Part shown: piece after piece, positions 26,883 to 37,170 of the stretch
Position numbering within the stretch: position 1 is the first letter of the stretch
Layout of the letters: the number at the start of each line of letters is the position of its first letter
Origin: Dyadobacter flavalbus
Lineage (GTDB): Bacteria; Bacteroidota; Bacteroidia; Cytophagales; Spirosomataceae
DNA: 64,000 nucleotides
Assembly: GCF_006149045.1 (NCBI RefSeq)
Contig: NZ_VBSN01000049.1
Span: 372,001-436,000, forward strand
Reading direction: 5' to 3'
Position numbers and translations under genes: made by a program
Notes under the pieces: generated by a model
Databases searched by the model: none
Seen by the model: only the letters and a program-made list of their open reading frames with translations
Told to the model about the DNA's origin: nothing

Positions 26883-27241
26883 AAATTTTGGTATTAGGAT
26901 GTTAATTTTTTGTAACCGGCAAGAACTGTTTTTGGGGAATGACACTTTTAAATTGGCCATTCAGTGGTTACAGTCAGTTGTTCAATTATTGTACCAGATG
27001 TACTTTGGTCTTTAAAAATTACCTCTTCATCCCATCCCGGCTATGACATAACAGTCCATACGGACGCCTGTTTCTTGCGACCGGTTCTTTACAGGCATTG
27101 ACTGCACGAACGCAGTGCTGCCGCTGTTTGCAAAAAGCATCAAAATCAACAGAAAGCTTGTTTACGAGATCGGGGTTTCAAAACAATACCCTGCAATCTG
27201 CGATTTGCCGGGTATTGTTTTGAAATTTTGCTGCGTAGAAT
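26883..27241. other. Interval between stress operon and oxidoreductase operon
   Basis: 359 bases, no supported gene. The part near 26883-27020 should carry the promoter of the DUF892-katE operon. The hairpin at 27176-27225 ends the upstream minus-strand operon. Confidence 0.5.
27176..27225 (-). terminator. Hairpin with 16-bp arms downstream of the SusCD locus
   Basis: TTTCAAAACAATACCC (27176-27191) pairs exactly with GGGTATTGTTTTGAAA (27210-27225) across an 18-base loop. It begins 17 bases after the stop of the last gene of the minus operon. The large loop and modest T-run make it less classical than the one at 24057, but the position argues for a terminator or a 3' stabilising stem. Confidence 0.65.
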
Positions 27242-28891
27242 CTACGGTGCGGCAAACTCTAACTTCTGCTTGTCTTTGAGAAGCTGTGCACGCAACCGGG
27301 CATAATCCACGTCCTGCACGGCGATTTTGGAATCAATTGCCTGAACAGCAGCCGATGCGGCGCTTTGGCCCAGTATCATAAATACAGGTTCCATCCGGAT
27401 TGATCCGTAAGCAATGTGTGAAGCCGAAAGGCAGACCGGCACGAGCAAATTCTGGCATTCTTCCTTTTTCGGCACCAGCGATGCATACGAAATCGCATAA
27501 GGCGTTTTGGGGTGCACGCCGATGTCACCTTCATTTTGCACAAAGCCATCCTCTTTTACATAACGTTGTGCATTATGTGCATCCAGCGAATACGAACCCA
27601 TTCCTACGGACTGATTCACCGCTTTTTTTCCCAGCGTTTCATTTTCGGTCATTACTTCCTTGCCCAGCATCCGGCGCGCTTCCCGAACGTAAATCTGGTG
27701 CGGCCAGCCGCCATTGTCTTTAAATTCATCCTTCGGCAAGCCCCATTTCTGCATTTCCGTACGTACATCCTGCGGAACGTGTTCATCATTTTGAAGATAA
27801 TACATCAGGCCTTTCTGGTAAAGCTCGTGCTCCCGGATGATCTGCCTGCGCCTTTCATAGGTAGCATCGGGATAGTCGTAATTCTGTCCGATAAAATCCG
27901 TGCTGAACGGACCGTGGTTGTTGGTGTCCGTTTTTTTGTTCGGGATCGGGTCATATTTATTGAAAGTCTCCGTCCAGCCGGCCTTGTAAACGCGTGCCAG
28001 CAGTTCGTACTTCGAAGGATCGTAACCAACCGGTCTGGCAAAAGGAATGCGGTTTTCAGGGTTTTCAGAAAGGCACATCCGGAAGCAGTAAGCCTGAATT
28101 TTGTTATCGCCTTCACCGTTCCTGCCGATTTTCTCAGCATTGACATAAGGCAGCAGGCCGCTTTTCGGATCGCCTTCAATTTTGTACGGACTGATATTTT
28201 TCTGGAAATAGTGCCCGTGTTGGAAAACCCCCGCCTGAATGCCGTTCCATTCTTCACCATAAACACTATTGGCTTCCCGTCCTACGTGGTATTTCACGCC
28301 TGCCGCCGCCATGAGATCGCCCTCGTAAGTGGCATCAATGAACACTTTTCCGGTAAAGGTTTTACCCTTTAAAGTTTTGATGGAAACAATGCGGCTGTCT
28401 TTTTTCACGACGCCGCTTTGGCGGTCGAGCCATTCATCGCGGTAAATTTTCAGGTTATTTTCCTTGACAAAATCTTCAAATACCTGCTCGGCAACGTGTG
28501 GCTCGAAAATCCACATGGTCCGCTCGGCTCCGTCCATGGCGGGCGTGCCCTGCCCTTTGTTGCCGTACGCTTCCTTTTTTTGCCATTTCCAAGTTTCCGG
28601 CTTGTCGTAATACATGTAAATTCGGTGGTAAAACTCACGCGCAAGTCCGCCAATTACGGACTTGTTGCCTGTGTCCGTAAAGCCCAGCCCGCCGGATGTA
28701 AGTCCGCCCAAATGCTTGTCGGGCGAAACAACAATAACCGTCTTGCCTTGCCTGACCGTCTGTACAGCCGCCGTAACAGCCGCGGAAGTGCCTCCGTAAA
28801 CGATTACGTCCGCCCGGTATTGATTTGCGTTTTGTGCATTCGCGGCAAAAGCAATTGCGCACGAAAACAGCATGAAGATCATTTTTTTCAT
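27242..28891 (-). CDS. Secreted FAD-dependent oxidoreductase (FAD_oxidored type)
   Basis: A 549-residue protein with a signal peptide (MKKMIFMLFSCAIAFAANAQ). The FAD-binding region starts YRADVIVYGGTSAAVTAAVQ, a GxGxxG variant (GGTSAA), followed by HLGGLTSGGLGFTDTG, the hallmark of xanthan-lyase-associated FAD_oxidored proteins, and a late CLSASHIAYGSIRMEPVFM segment closing the cofactor site. Such enzymes are encoded beside SusCD pairs, but their substrates are mostly unproven. It is the last gene of the operon, 24 bases after its paralog, and lacks the paralog's C-terminal domain. Confidence 0.88.
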   Translation of the reverse strand: MKKMIFMLFSCAIAFAANAQNANQYRADVIVYGGTSAAVTAAVQTVRQGKTVIVVSPDKHLGGLTSGGLGFTDTGNKSVIGGLAREFYHRIYMYYDKPETWKWQKKEAYGNKGQGTPAMDGAERTMWIFEPHVAEQVFEDFVKENNLKIYRDEWLDRQSGVVKKDSRIVSIKTLKGKTFTGKVFIDATYEGDLMAAAGVKYHVGREANSVYGEEWNGIQAGVFQHGHYFQKNISPYKIEGDPKSGLLPYVNAEKIGRNGEGDNKIQAYCFRMCLSENPENRIPFARPVGYDPSKYELLARVYKAGWTETFNKYDPIPNKKTDTNNHGPFSTDFIGQNYDYPDATYERRRQIIREHELYQKGLMYYLQNDEHVPQDVRTEMQKWGLPKDEFKDNGGWPHQIYVREARRMLGKEVMTENETLGKKAVNQSVGMGSYSLDAHNAQRYVKEDGFVQNEGDIGVHPKTPYAISYASLVPKKEECQNLLVPVCLSASHIAYGSIRMEPVFMILGQSAASAAVQAIDSKIAVQDVDYARLRAQLLKDKQKLEFAAP

Positions 28892-28915
28892 TCCAAAAAA
28901 ATTAAATGGTTAGGT

Positions 28916-30937
28916 TTAGTTTGACTGCGGCACAAGCATCACGGCATCCGCCAGGATCTGTCCGTCCGCACCCTTTGTGGAAACTTCGACATAAGCCGCA
29001 TTGCCTTTGCGCAATGCATAGGTCCCGATGGATACCCACTCGCCCGAAGTCTGCCCGACGACCACGATATCCGACGTTTTCAGACTTGCATCCCTGCTGT
29101 TTTTTCCGTCAAAGAATGTGATCGGGTACTTGGAGGACAGGCCGGGTTGTTTGGCAAAATAGTAATAGGCTGTATAAGTTCCATCGGCTGGTACTACTGG
29201 CGTAAACCGTACGGTCTGCACCGTCTTGCCCGTACTGTCCGACAAAAGCAGCGAAGGTCCGTAACTGCCGCGCTTCCCCGGTTGCCAGTTGCCTGTCGTC
29301 TTTACATTTGTTTTGTTCTCGTTATCAACTACTACCTGCTGAATTTTACCCGTCGCAAGCGGATCGGCGGCCAGCTTTGCAATCAGCTTTTGCGTGTCGA
29401 CTTTCTGCACAGGCACTTTTGCATCAATTGCCATCACAGCCGCAGCCGCTGCCGATTGACCCAAAACCATGAATACCGGCTCCATCCGGATCGATCCGTA
29501 AGCGATGTGCGTGGCTGAAAGACATACCGGCACCAGCAGGTTCGTACATTCTTTCTCTTTCGGGATGATGGAGCGGTAAGATACCGGATAAGGCCAGAGC
29601 GGCCCGATTTCCACATTGCCCTCATTCCGGGCCTGGCCGTCCACTACAAGCCGCTGAATGTTATGCGAATCCATCTGATACGCTGCCATGCCTACGCCGT
29701 CGTTCACCGTTTCCTTACCCTGGCAATGCGCCTGTGTCATCACCAGCTCACCCACCATCCGGCGCGCCTCGCGGATGTAAAGCTGCGGCGACCAGTTGCC
29801 TGTTTCCACGTATTCATCTCTGGGGTAACCCCATTTCAGCATCGACTCGCGCAGCTCCTGCGGAACACGCGGATCATGCCCAATGAAGTACAGCAACCCT
29901 TTAGTATAAACTTCGTGCTCCCTGATAATCTTCTCGCGCGTGGCATAATCCGCATCCGGGTAAGCATGGTTCATCCCGATCATGTCTGACGAAAATCCAT
30001 TTCTGTTATTGATGTCCGTTTTTTTATTGGGCATGCCACTCCATATGAAATAATCGTGAAGCGACGTGCGGTTTGGCTGCTGCCGCATCAATCTGACGAG
30101 CAATTCGTAGCGGGTTGAATCATAACCTTCCGGGCGTGTAATATCAATACGGTTGGCAGGATCGGACGTCAGGCAGATGCGGTAATTATAAGCCTGTACT
30201 TTTTTGTCACCAGAACCGGCCGGCGCAAGCTTTTCATTAGAAACACCCCATACCAGTCCGCTTTCGGGCTTGCCAGGAACCTTATAAGGATCAATGCCGT
30301 GCGGAAGCTGGTGACCTTCCATGACCTGTACGCCATTATAGGTTTCATTGTAATCCGAATTGGCTTCCCGGCCTACGACATAGGAAACGCCCGCTTTGGC
30401 CATCAGGTCTCCTTCGTAAGAGCAGTCGATAAACATTTTGGCGGCCACCTGCATTTGATCCGCTTGTCCGGGCTTTTCACTGTTTTCCAAAACAATGGAC
30501 GCAATCGCCTGTCTGTCTTTTTGGGCCGAAACAATCCTGCGGTTGTAAGTCACTTTAATGCCGGCTTCATCCAGATATTGCTGTAAATACTTTTTAGCTA
30601 CGTGCGGCTCAAAAATCCATTGTTCAAACTTGCCGTAATGCTTGCCGAGGCGCCGGTAAAAATCGAGCGATAGACCTGTAATCGCGTATTTATTCCCGAT
30701 ATCCGTCTGTCCGAGTCCTCCTGACGTCATGCCGCCCAGGTGCCCGCCCGGCTCGATCAGGATCACCGTTTTACCCATTTTCCTAGCTGTGTAGGCAGCG
30801 ATTACGCCCGAGGCGGTAGCGCCGTAAATGCACACATCAGCTTGTTCCGCAGCAGCCGGCCGCACTTCCGGTCTGAATCCGGATATGATGGAGGCCAGTA
30901 TGCAAATGCTGAACCCCAGTACTTTTTTTATGATCAT
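28916..30937 (-). CDS. Secreted FAD-dependent oxidoreductase with golvesin-like C-terminal domain
   Basis: A 673-residue paralog of the downstream gene: signal segment (VLGFSICILASIISGF), nucleotide-binding QADVCIYGATASGVIAAYTA, HLGGMTSGGLGQTDIG, and CLSATHIAYGSIRMEPVFMV. After about residue 530 it adds a beta-sandwich of the golvesin/xanthan-lyase C-terminal type (DNENKTNVKTTGNWQPG, then AYYYFAKQPG and ADAVMLVPQ), probably for glycan binding. The two proteins share the same core and order of motifs, so they arose by tandem duplication. It lies 30 bases downstream of susD. Confidence 0.88.
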   Translation of the reverse strand: MIIKKVLGFSICILASIISGFRPEVRPAAAEQADVCIYGATASGVIAAYTARKMGKTVILIEPGGHLGGMTSGGLGQTDIGNKYAITGLSLDFYRRLGKHYGKFEQWIFEPHVAKKYLQQYLDEAGIKVTYNRRIVSAQKDRQAIASIVLENSEKPGQADQMQVAAKMFIDCSYEGDLMAKAGVSYVVGREANSDYNETYNGVQVMEGHQLPHGIDPYKVPGKPESGLVWGVSNEKLAPAGSGDKKVQAYNYRICLTSDPANRIDITRPEGYDSTRYELLVRLMRQQPNRTSLHDYFIWSGMPNKKTDINNRNGFSSDMIGMNHAYPDADYATREKIIREHEVYTKGLLYFIGHDPRVPQELRESMLKWGYPRDEYVETGNWSPQLYIREARRMVGELVMTQAHCQGKETVNDGVGMAAYQMDSHNIQRLVVDGQARNEGNVEIGPLWPYPVSYRSIIPKEKECTNLLVPVCLSATHIAYGSIRMEPVFMVLGQSAAAAAVMAIDAKVPVQKVDTQKLIAKLAADPLATGKIQQVVVDNENKTNVKTTGNWQPGKRGSYGPSLLLSDSTGKTVQTVRFTPVVPADGTYTAYYYFAKQPGLSSKYPITFFDGKNSRDASLKTSDIVVVGQTSGEWVSIGTYALRKGNAAYVEVSTKGADGQILADAVMLVPQSN

Positions 30938-30967
30938 GTCTCTGTAAAATATGGACTCGTTAACATT

Positions 30968-32407
30968 TCAATAGCCCGGATTCTGCTCCGATGCTGTGAT
31001 AGCTTTGTTATACAAAAGCTCCGAATTCGGGATCGGCCAAAGCATGTGCTTGTCGGCCACCACAATGTTTTTTACTTCCAGAATACGCTGCTTGGCGATG
31101 CCCAGGCGTTTGAGGTCGTTCCACCGCTTGCCTTCATACATGGTTTCATACCCGCGTTCCTGCACTACTTTGTCGATGAAGGAAGCCAGCGTAGGAAAGT
31201 CAGAAAGCTTGAAATCAATGGCAGAAACAGCATTCGAGTTCATGCCGTAGGCGCGGCGGTGTACTTTGTTGAGGCTTTCCAGTCCCTCGGCAGTAACTGC
31301 TTTGGCTGCACGCGCGTCGGCTTCTGCATGAAAAAGAAGCAGGTCGGCATAACGGTACCAGGGATAATCGTTGCCCGCTCCGGCTGTAGCCAGCGGATCG
31401 CGGTATTTGCGGAACAGGCAGGAAGTTGCACCCAGACCGATGTCCACATTGTACAGAATGTGCGGCTTTCTGAGGTCTTTATAATCCCAGTTTTTGATTA
31501 CGGAGTTGCTTACAGAATCGGTGTACTGCGCGTAGACGCCGCCGGGTCCATAGTAGTTGTAAGGACCAATTTTCCGGTGCGCATAACTCACCAGCCCGAA
31601 ACCCTGCTGACGCGAGAATTTGAAATAGAAAATCTCTTCGCTCGTGGTGACCACTTCGGGCCCGTATATTTTCTGGAAATCCTCAGCAACAGCTACTTCC
31701 ACAAGTGCATACTTTTTTGAATCAATTACTTCCTTTGCCCTTGCTTTTGCAGAAGCCCAGTCTTCCTGATACAGGTAAATCTCCGAAAGAAGTGTCTTTG
31801 CGGCCCACTTGGTCGGCCGGCCGATTTCTGACGGATTGTCCGGCAGGTTTTGCTCGGCTTCCAAAGCATCGGCCAGAATGAGGGCGTAAACGTCGGGCAC
31901 ACTCGCACGCGGGATGTCGGCGACGGTCATGTTTTCCTCCGTCCGGAGCGGCACGCCGGCCCAGTTGCGCACCATGGCGAAATAGATCAATGCACGCAGA
32001 TATTTGGCCTCAGCGACAAAAGACGTCTTTTCCGCATCGGTCATGCTGGTTCCTTTCGGCACGTTGCTGATCACCAGGTTGGCATTCCGGATGGATTGGT
32101 AAAAGCTTGTCCAGATGGAGCCCACACGGTTGATGTTGGTGTTATCCAGCCCCTGATACAGGCTCACGGGCGTCTGCGTACCGCGCGAGTTGCCGTAATC
32201 GGCAAGGCCTTCCAACTGGGCCGGATAATTGATCCCGACCCCGCCGTCCGAGCGCATCGGACCGTATATGGCATTTACTGCCGCTTTGGCTTCGGCGGCT
32301 GTGTTGTAAAAATTTTCGGAAGCAAGCGACTTCGGCTTTTCTTCCAGGATGTCCGAGCAGGACGAAAGCATGGCCGCCAGCATAAGGCAGCTTATTAATT
32401 TATGCAT
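30968..32407 (-). CDS. SusD/RagB family outer-membrane lipoprotein
   Basis: A 479-residue surface lipoprotein with lipobox LSSC (MHKLISCLMLAAMLSSCSD), then the SusD N-terminal EKPKSLASENFYNTAAEAKA and TPR-like helices. The SusD RagB C-terminal signature is seen in QERGYETMYEGKRWNDLKRL and LWPIPNSELL. It forms the lid over the SusC transporter and binds substrate. It starts 33 bases after the susC stop. The ligand specificity cannot be read from sequence. Confidence 0.93.
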   Translation of the reverse strand: MHKLISCLMLAAMLSSCSDILEEKPKSLASENFYNTAAEAKAAVNAIYGPMRSDGGVGINYPAQLEGLADYGNSRGTQTPVSLYQGLDNTNINRVGSIWTSFYQSIRNANLVISNVPKGTSMTDAEKTSFVAEAKYLRALIYFAMVRNWAGVPLRTEENMTVADIPRASVPDVYALILADALEAEQNLPDNPSEIGRPTKWAAKTLLSEIYLYQEDWASAKARAKEVIDSKKYALVEVAVAEDFQKIYGPEVVTTSEEIFYFKFSRQQGFGLVSYAHRKIGPYNYYGPGGVYAQYTDSVSNSVIKNWDYKDLRKPHILYNVDIGLGATSCLFRKYRDPLATAGAGNDYPWYRYADLLLFHAEADARAAKAVTAEGLESLNKVHRRAYGMNSNAVSAIDFKLSDFPTLASFIDKVVQERGYETMYEGKRWNDLKRLGIAKQRILEVKNIVVADKHMLWPIPNSELLYNKAITASEQNPGY

Positions 32408-32440
32408 AAGAATATATCTGATTCTGGATGAAATACTGAT

Positions 32441-35400
32441 TTAGAACCCGAGCCTGATGCCGACAGTAGTCGTTTTTGCTGTTGGATAAACATAATGGTC
32501 GATACCCTGCACAAAGGAATTGGAGCCGCCGTAGGAATTCACTTCCGGATCGTACCACGAGTATTTGGTAAATGTGATCAGATTTTGTCCGCTTACGTAA
32601 ATCTGCGCCTGACGCATCCACTTGATATTGAGACTCGACACGGGCAGGTTATAACTTAGCTGAATGTTACGCACCCGGAGATAGGACCCGTCTTCCACAA
32701 ACCGGTCCGACATTTGTGCCTGGGAAGATGTTTTGATGACCGGGTACTTTGCATTCGTGTTGGTCGGTGTCCAGTGATTCAGGTAAATATCGCGCGGCAT
32801 GTTGAGCGCCTGGCCGTAATCATAGCCCTGGCCCTGCGCACTCAGGTTGAAAATATCATTGCCCTCCGACCCCTGCACAAAAATCGAGAGGTCAAAGTTT
32901 TTGAAAGTCATGGACGAATTGATCCCGTAAGTGTATTTCGGGTTCGGGTCACCAATGATCTTTTTGTCGCCGGTGTCGCGTGTGCCATTGTTGTTAAAGT
33001 CTTCATAAGCGATGAGCCCTTTCTCGTCATACCCTTTTTCAACATAACCATAGAAAGAACCCAGCGGGAAACCTTCACGAAGGATATTCACATTATCGCT
33101 CACCGCTGCACCGATCTCGCGGCCGAGGATGTCGCTGCCGCCATAAAGTTTGACAACCCGGTTTCTGTTGATGGAAATATTTCCGCCCAGGTTCCATTTG
33201 AATGCACCTTCCAGCACCGTACCGTTGATGCCGAGTTCAAATCCCTTGTTCTGTATCTTGCCGATATTCTGAACCGTGAAAGTGTAGCCGAGTGACGAAG
33301 GAAGGGCCACGTTATTTAGCAGGTCTCGCGTGTTTTTAATGTAATAATCTGCTGTCAGACTAATGCGGTTGTTCAGCATTCCCAGATCAATACCGAAATC
33401 TGTCTGGGCCGTGGTTTCCCATTTCAATGGCCCGGCAAGACGCTGGCCCGGCGCATACGAAACTGTAAGTGCATCGCCAAAAACGACCTGACCCGACGCC
33501 AGCTGGTTCAATGTAAAATAGGGATTAATGGAAGTATTGCCGGTTTCTCCGTAACCTACCCGCACTTTAAGATCTGAAATGAAGGAAATATCCTGGATGA
33601 ATTTCTCCTCGCTCAGACGCCACGCCAGGGCTGCGGAAGGAAAATACCCCCATTTTTGTCCTTCACTGTACCTCGATGAACCATCCGCACGGAAGCTGAT
33701 CGTGGCCAGTATCTTGTCATTGAATGTATAATTGACCCGGCCCAGATAGGAAAGCAATTTCCAGTTCAAATACGAGGAGCTCGGCACGCCCTGTGTTGCG
33801 GCTGCGCCGATGTCGTAGGTTTCCTGATTATCACTGATAAAACCCGTTGCGGAGGTCCGGAACGAAGTTGCCGTATAATCCTGATAAGTAAAACCGGCGA
33901 CTGCGGAAATACGGTGCTTACCATAATCTTTCAGATAACTTACGGTATTTTCACTCAACAAGCTTACGACCTCATCTCTTCCCAATGCAGCAGAGCCTTT
34001 TGAATTGACAAACTGCGTGGTGGTATATGTATCCGTCCTGTCATTGGTTGTTTCCACTCCTGCGAGCGTTTTGATCTGCAGGCCTTTAACAGGCTCGAAA
34101 GTCACAGCCGCATTGGTCAGTATTTTATTGGAGCGGATTTTATCAGAATACCGGTTCAGGTAATTCAGCGGATTGATGATCACATTGGAACCCCAGGCAT
34201 AAGCTTCTGCGAGTTTGCTGTAACTCCCGTCTTCCAGGATGGGCGCGATGGTCGGGTATGCGGAAAGGAACCCCGACATGAGCGTGCCGCCGCGGTTTCC
34301 GCCTTCCGAATTTTTACGGTCCGAGTCAATGCGGCTCAGAATGGAGCTGAGCTCAAATTTGAACATTTTACTGATGTCCGAGCTCAGGTTCAGACGCAAT
34401 GCATTGCGCACATAATCGGAATTTTTGATAATCCCGTCCTGACTAAAATTACTCACAGAAGCCGAGAAACGCGTTTTTTCGCTTCCGCCGCTCACGCTCA
34501 ATGCATGGTTCTGAATGGGCGCGCTTTGGAAAACCTGGTCCTGCCAGTCGGTTCCTTCGCCGAAACTGTTGATCTGATCCTGCGTAAAATGAGGTGCCAG
34601 GCCGTCATTGGCGGCTTGTTCATTGTAAAAGTTTGCATATTCCGTGGCATTCATCAGATCCAGCTTTTTCCTGATTTTCTGCACACCATAATAACCGTCG
34701 TAATCCACGGTGACTTTGCCCGCCTTACCGCGCTTGGTCGTGATCAGGACCACGCCGTTTGCGCCGCGCGAACCATAAATGGCCGTGGCGGATGCATCTT
34801 TCAAGACTTCAATGGACTCAATGTCCGCATTGTTAAGCAGCGTCGGGTTGCCCGAATACGGAAAGCCATCGACTACATACAGCGGCTCATTGCTGCCCTG
34901 GATTGAGTTGGTACCGCGCACACGCACGCTGATGGGGCTGCCGGGCGCACCGGTATTTTGTGAAACATAAACGCCGGCAGCACGTCCGGCCAGTGATTGC
35001 ACAAGGTTCGTCACGGGATAGGCATTCAGTTCGGCGGATTTAATGGAAGCCACGGACCCGGTCAAATCACTTTTTTTTACCTGACCGTAACCAATGACCA
35101 CGATCTCCTGCAGTGACTTATCTTCCAGTGCCATGCTGACCGTCAGCGCCGACTGCGTGCCCGGAACGACTTCCTGCGACTGATAACCGACGAAGCTGAA
35201 AACAAGCACCGCACCGGGCTCCGAATCCGGGATTTCGAGCTGAAAAACGCCTTCGCCATCGGTGCTAGTGCCGGTTTGCGTACCTTTCAGCACCACGCTC
35301 ACGCCGGGAAGGCCATTCTGGGATTCGTCAAGGACTTTCCCCGTAACGATTTTCTTCGGGGCTGCGGACGGTGCTGTTTCTTCCGGGGTACTACCCTGCC

Positions 35401-35755
35401 GTTTCAGGATAATGATGTTTCCGGAGACTTCATACTCGAGGGCAAGCGGTGTAAGCACATGGTCAAGCACTTCATAAAGCGGCCTGTTCTGTACATTCAG
35501 CGTCACTTTACGCATCGACTGGATCAGCTTTGAACTGAATACGAACCTGACTTCGACCTGCTTTTCAATCTGGCTCAGCACTTTACGGATTTCAGAACCC
35601 GAGGCGGATACCGAAATTTTCTGAGACAAAAGCGATTGCGCGCTGCCCTCACGCGCATAGCCGGTTCCAAGACATAAAAGGGCGAACATGAGTTGGATAG
35701 CTGTTATTCTCATCGTCCACAAGAGCACCTTTCGGTACATCAATTTTTTTTTCAT
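32441..35755 (-). CDS. SusC/RagA TonB-dependent transporter with STN domain
   Basis: A 1104-residue outer-membrane transporter. After the signal peptide comes an STN (secretin/TonB) domain (about 45-115, KISVSASGSEIRKVLSQIEK), a carboxypeptidase-like regulatory domain (about 135-215), then the plug (IVVIGYGQVKKSDLTGSVAS, a TonB box-like element) and the 22-stranded barrel. The STN domain is the partner for FecR-type signalling, and sigma and FecR genes lie just upstream. I use the ATG at 35755 (MKKKLMYRKVLLWTMRITAI); the frame extends to 35839 with residues that do not fit a signal peptide. Confidence 0.94.
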   Translation of the reverse strand: MKKKLMYRKVLLWTMRITAIQLMFALLCLGTGYAREGSAQSLLSQKISVSASGSEIRKVLSQIEKQVEVRFVFSSKLIQSMRKVTLNVQNRPLYEVLDHVLTPLALEYEVSGNIIILKRQGSTPEETAPSAAPKKIVTGKVLDESQNGLPGVSVVLKGTQTGTSTDGEGVFQLEIPDSEPGAVLVFSFVGYQSQEVVPGTQSALTVSMALEDKSLQEIVVIGYGQVKKSDLTGSVASIKSAELNAYPVTNLVQSLAGRAAGVYVSQNTGAPGSPISVRVRGTNSIQGSNEPLYVVDGFPYSGNPTLLNNADIESIEVLKDASATAIYGSRGANGVVLITTKRGKAGKVTVDYDGYYGVQKIRKKLDLMNATEYANFYNEQAANDGLAPHFTQDQINSFGEGTDWQDQVFQSAPIQNHALSVSGGSEKTRFSASVSNFSQDGIIKNSDYVRNALRLNLSSDISKMFKFELSSILSRIDSDRKNSEGGNRGGTLMSGFLSAYPTIAPILEDGSYSKLAEAYAWGSNVIINPLNYLNRYSDKIRSNKILTNAAVTFEPVKGLQIKTLAGVETTNDRTDTYTTTQFVNSKGSAALGRDEVVSLLSENTVSYLKDYGKHRISAVAGFTYQDYTATSFRTSATGFISDNQETYDIGAAATQGVPSSSYLNWKLLSYLGRVNYTFNDKILATISFRADGSSRYSEGQKWGYFPSAALAWRLSEEKFIQDISFISDLKVRVGYGETGNTSINPYFTLNQLASGQVVFGDALTVSYAPGQRLAGPLKWETTAQTDFGIDLGMLNNRISLTADYYIKNTRDLLNNVALPSSLGYTFTVQNIGKIQNKGFELGINGTVLEGAFKWNLGGNISINRNRVVKLYGGSDILGREIGAAVSDNVNILREGFPLGSFYGYVEKGYDEKGLIAYEDFNNNGTRDTGDKKIIGDPNPKYTYGINSSMTFKNFDLSIFVQGSEGNDIFNLSAQGQGYDYGQALNMPRDIYLNHWTPTNTNAKYPVIKTSSQAQMSDRFVEDGSYLRVRNIQLSYNLPVSSLNIKWMRQAQIYVSGQNLITFTKYSWYDPEVNSYGGSNSFVQGIDHYVYPTAKTTTVGIRLGF

Positions 35756-35945
35756 AGATTTGAACGTTTTGTTTTTTAGGAAAAAATTGGCAAAACAAAC
35801 CCCTGCCTTCTTTCCGAGAAGGTCCATGACGCCAATCATTCAGGGGAATTCATGAACCGGTGATGCGGGAACATCGCCGGTTCTTTTTCAGGTAAGGCGG
35901 ATCAGCTGGTTCGGGCTATTTTCATACACAGGGTTTATAGGTGAT

Positions 35946-37067
35946 TTAATTCTTGCATCCTTTGCTCTGGACCACAATCTGTCCATCCACAATCTCATAA
36001 GTTGCTTCCACGGCCAGACAGATTATGCTCAGCTTTTCGCGTAGGGTCTGAGTATCCAGTTTGGCCGTCAGCGGACAGTCTGAAAGCAAATGCTTATCAT
36101 AGCGGATTTCGATCCCATAAGCCTTTGCGATGGCGTCAAATGCTTCACTGACAGGAACATCTTCAAATTCAAAATGCAGCGCAGCCGCATCCGGCACAAT
36201 GATCTCGGGCTCGGCGACGAGTGTTTTAACCAGCCGTACCTCGTTTTTTTCAAAAATTACTTTCTGGTTTGGCGACAAGATCATCCCGTTTGCTTCATGC
36301 CGGTCATTCAGCGCCTGGGAAGCTTTTCCGTATGCAGAAACGGATACCAGGCCGGTTTTTACTTCCACCGTCACTTCCCGGTTAGCCGGATAAGCCCGGA
36401 TCAGAAAACTGGTACCCAGCACTTTGGTAACAAGCTCGCCGGCATACACGATAAAAGGTCTTTCGGGCGCTTTCTGAATATCAAAGAAAGCTTCACCGAC
36501 CATGGAAACTTCACGAACCGACTGATCAAAATGCTCGGGGTAAGAAATCCGGCTGCCTTTCATCAAGGTAATGCGGCTGCCGTCTGGCAGCAGAACCAGC
36601 AATGGTGAAACGCCGTGGTTGGTTCGCTCCACCATCTGTTGCGCGTTGTGGCTGCCGGCACCGACGGTAGTTCCGGTTGATGATGTGACAGCCTGGTTTG
36701 TCTTCTTATGATTAACCATCCAGCCGACTGCCAGCAGCAGCAGTACGGAGGCAGCCACCCGGACCCATCGGGCATGGCCGATGTAATGGCTGATGTTCCA
36801 TCTGCGCTCTTCCGGTTTAGGCGAGCCGATGCGCTGCAGAGTGGTATCCACCATCGACTTTATCTCCTCTTCGGACAGGCTGCTTTCTTTGATCTGCAGC
36901 GATTGTACGATCTGACGGGCACGGTGCAGAACCTCCGCCCGGGAAGGATTTTTGGCAAGCCATTCATTCCATGCCGCATGACTTTCCCGGGTGGGATGGA
37001 GCACCCACTGGCGGAAGTATTCGTCCCATACAAAATCGTCAACCTCAAAGTTTTTATAGTGCTCCAT
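35946..37067 (-). CDS. FecR-type anti-sigma factor
   Basis: A 373-residue inner-membrane signal transducer. The N-terminal cytoplasmic part (about 1-100) binds the sigma factor and is followed by a single membrane helix (VRVAASVLLLLAVGWMV). The periplasmic FecR domain includes VSPLLVLLPDGSRITLMKGS and VREVSMVGEAFFDIQKAPER, and the C-terminal DUF4974/STN-like domain spans FEDVPVSEAFDAIAKAYGIE to the end. It would sense occupancy of the SusC STN domain and release the ECF sigma encoded 103 bases upstream. Confidence 0.92.
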   Translation of the reverse strand: MEHYKNFEVDDFVWDEYFRQWVLHPTRESHAAWNEWLAKNPSRAEVLHRARQIVQSLQIKESSLSEEEIKSMVDTTLQRIGSPKPEERRWNISHYIGHARWVRVAASVLLLLAVGWMVNHKKTNQAVTSSTGTTVGAGSHNAQQMVERTNHGVSPLLVLLPDGSRITLMKGSRISYPEHFDQSVREVSMVGEAFFDIQKAPERPFIVYAGELVTKVLGTSFLIRAYPANREVTVEVKTGLVSVSAYGKASQALNDRHEANGMILSPNQKVIFEKNEVRLVKTLVAEPEIIVPDAAALHFEFEDVPVSEAFDAIAKAYGIEIRYDKHLLSDCPLTAKLDTQTLREKLSIICLAVEATYEIVDGQIVVQSKGCKN

Positions 37068-37170
37068 AGCCTGGTGAATGCGTCTGAATCACTATAGACA
37101 AAATCAGGTGCGGGATACCAACGGTTTATTAAATTTTTTCTTTGAAAAGATAAAAAAAAACAGGAAAACA

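Noticed and set aside
27512..28372. 286-codon plus-strand frame opposite the FAD oxidoreductase
   Set aside because: Antisense shadow with no family features.
30740..31720. 326-codon plus-strand frame opposite susD and the oxidoreductase gene
   Set aside because: Spans the junction of two well-supported minus-strand genes in the antisense direction.
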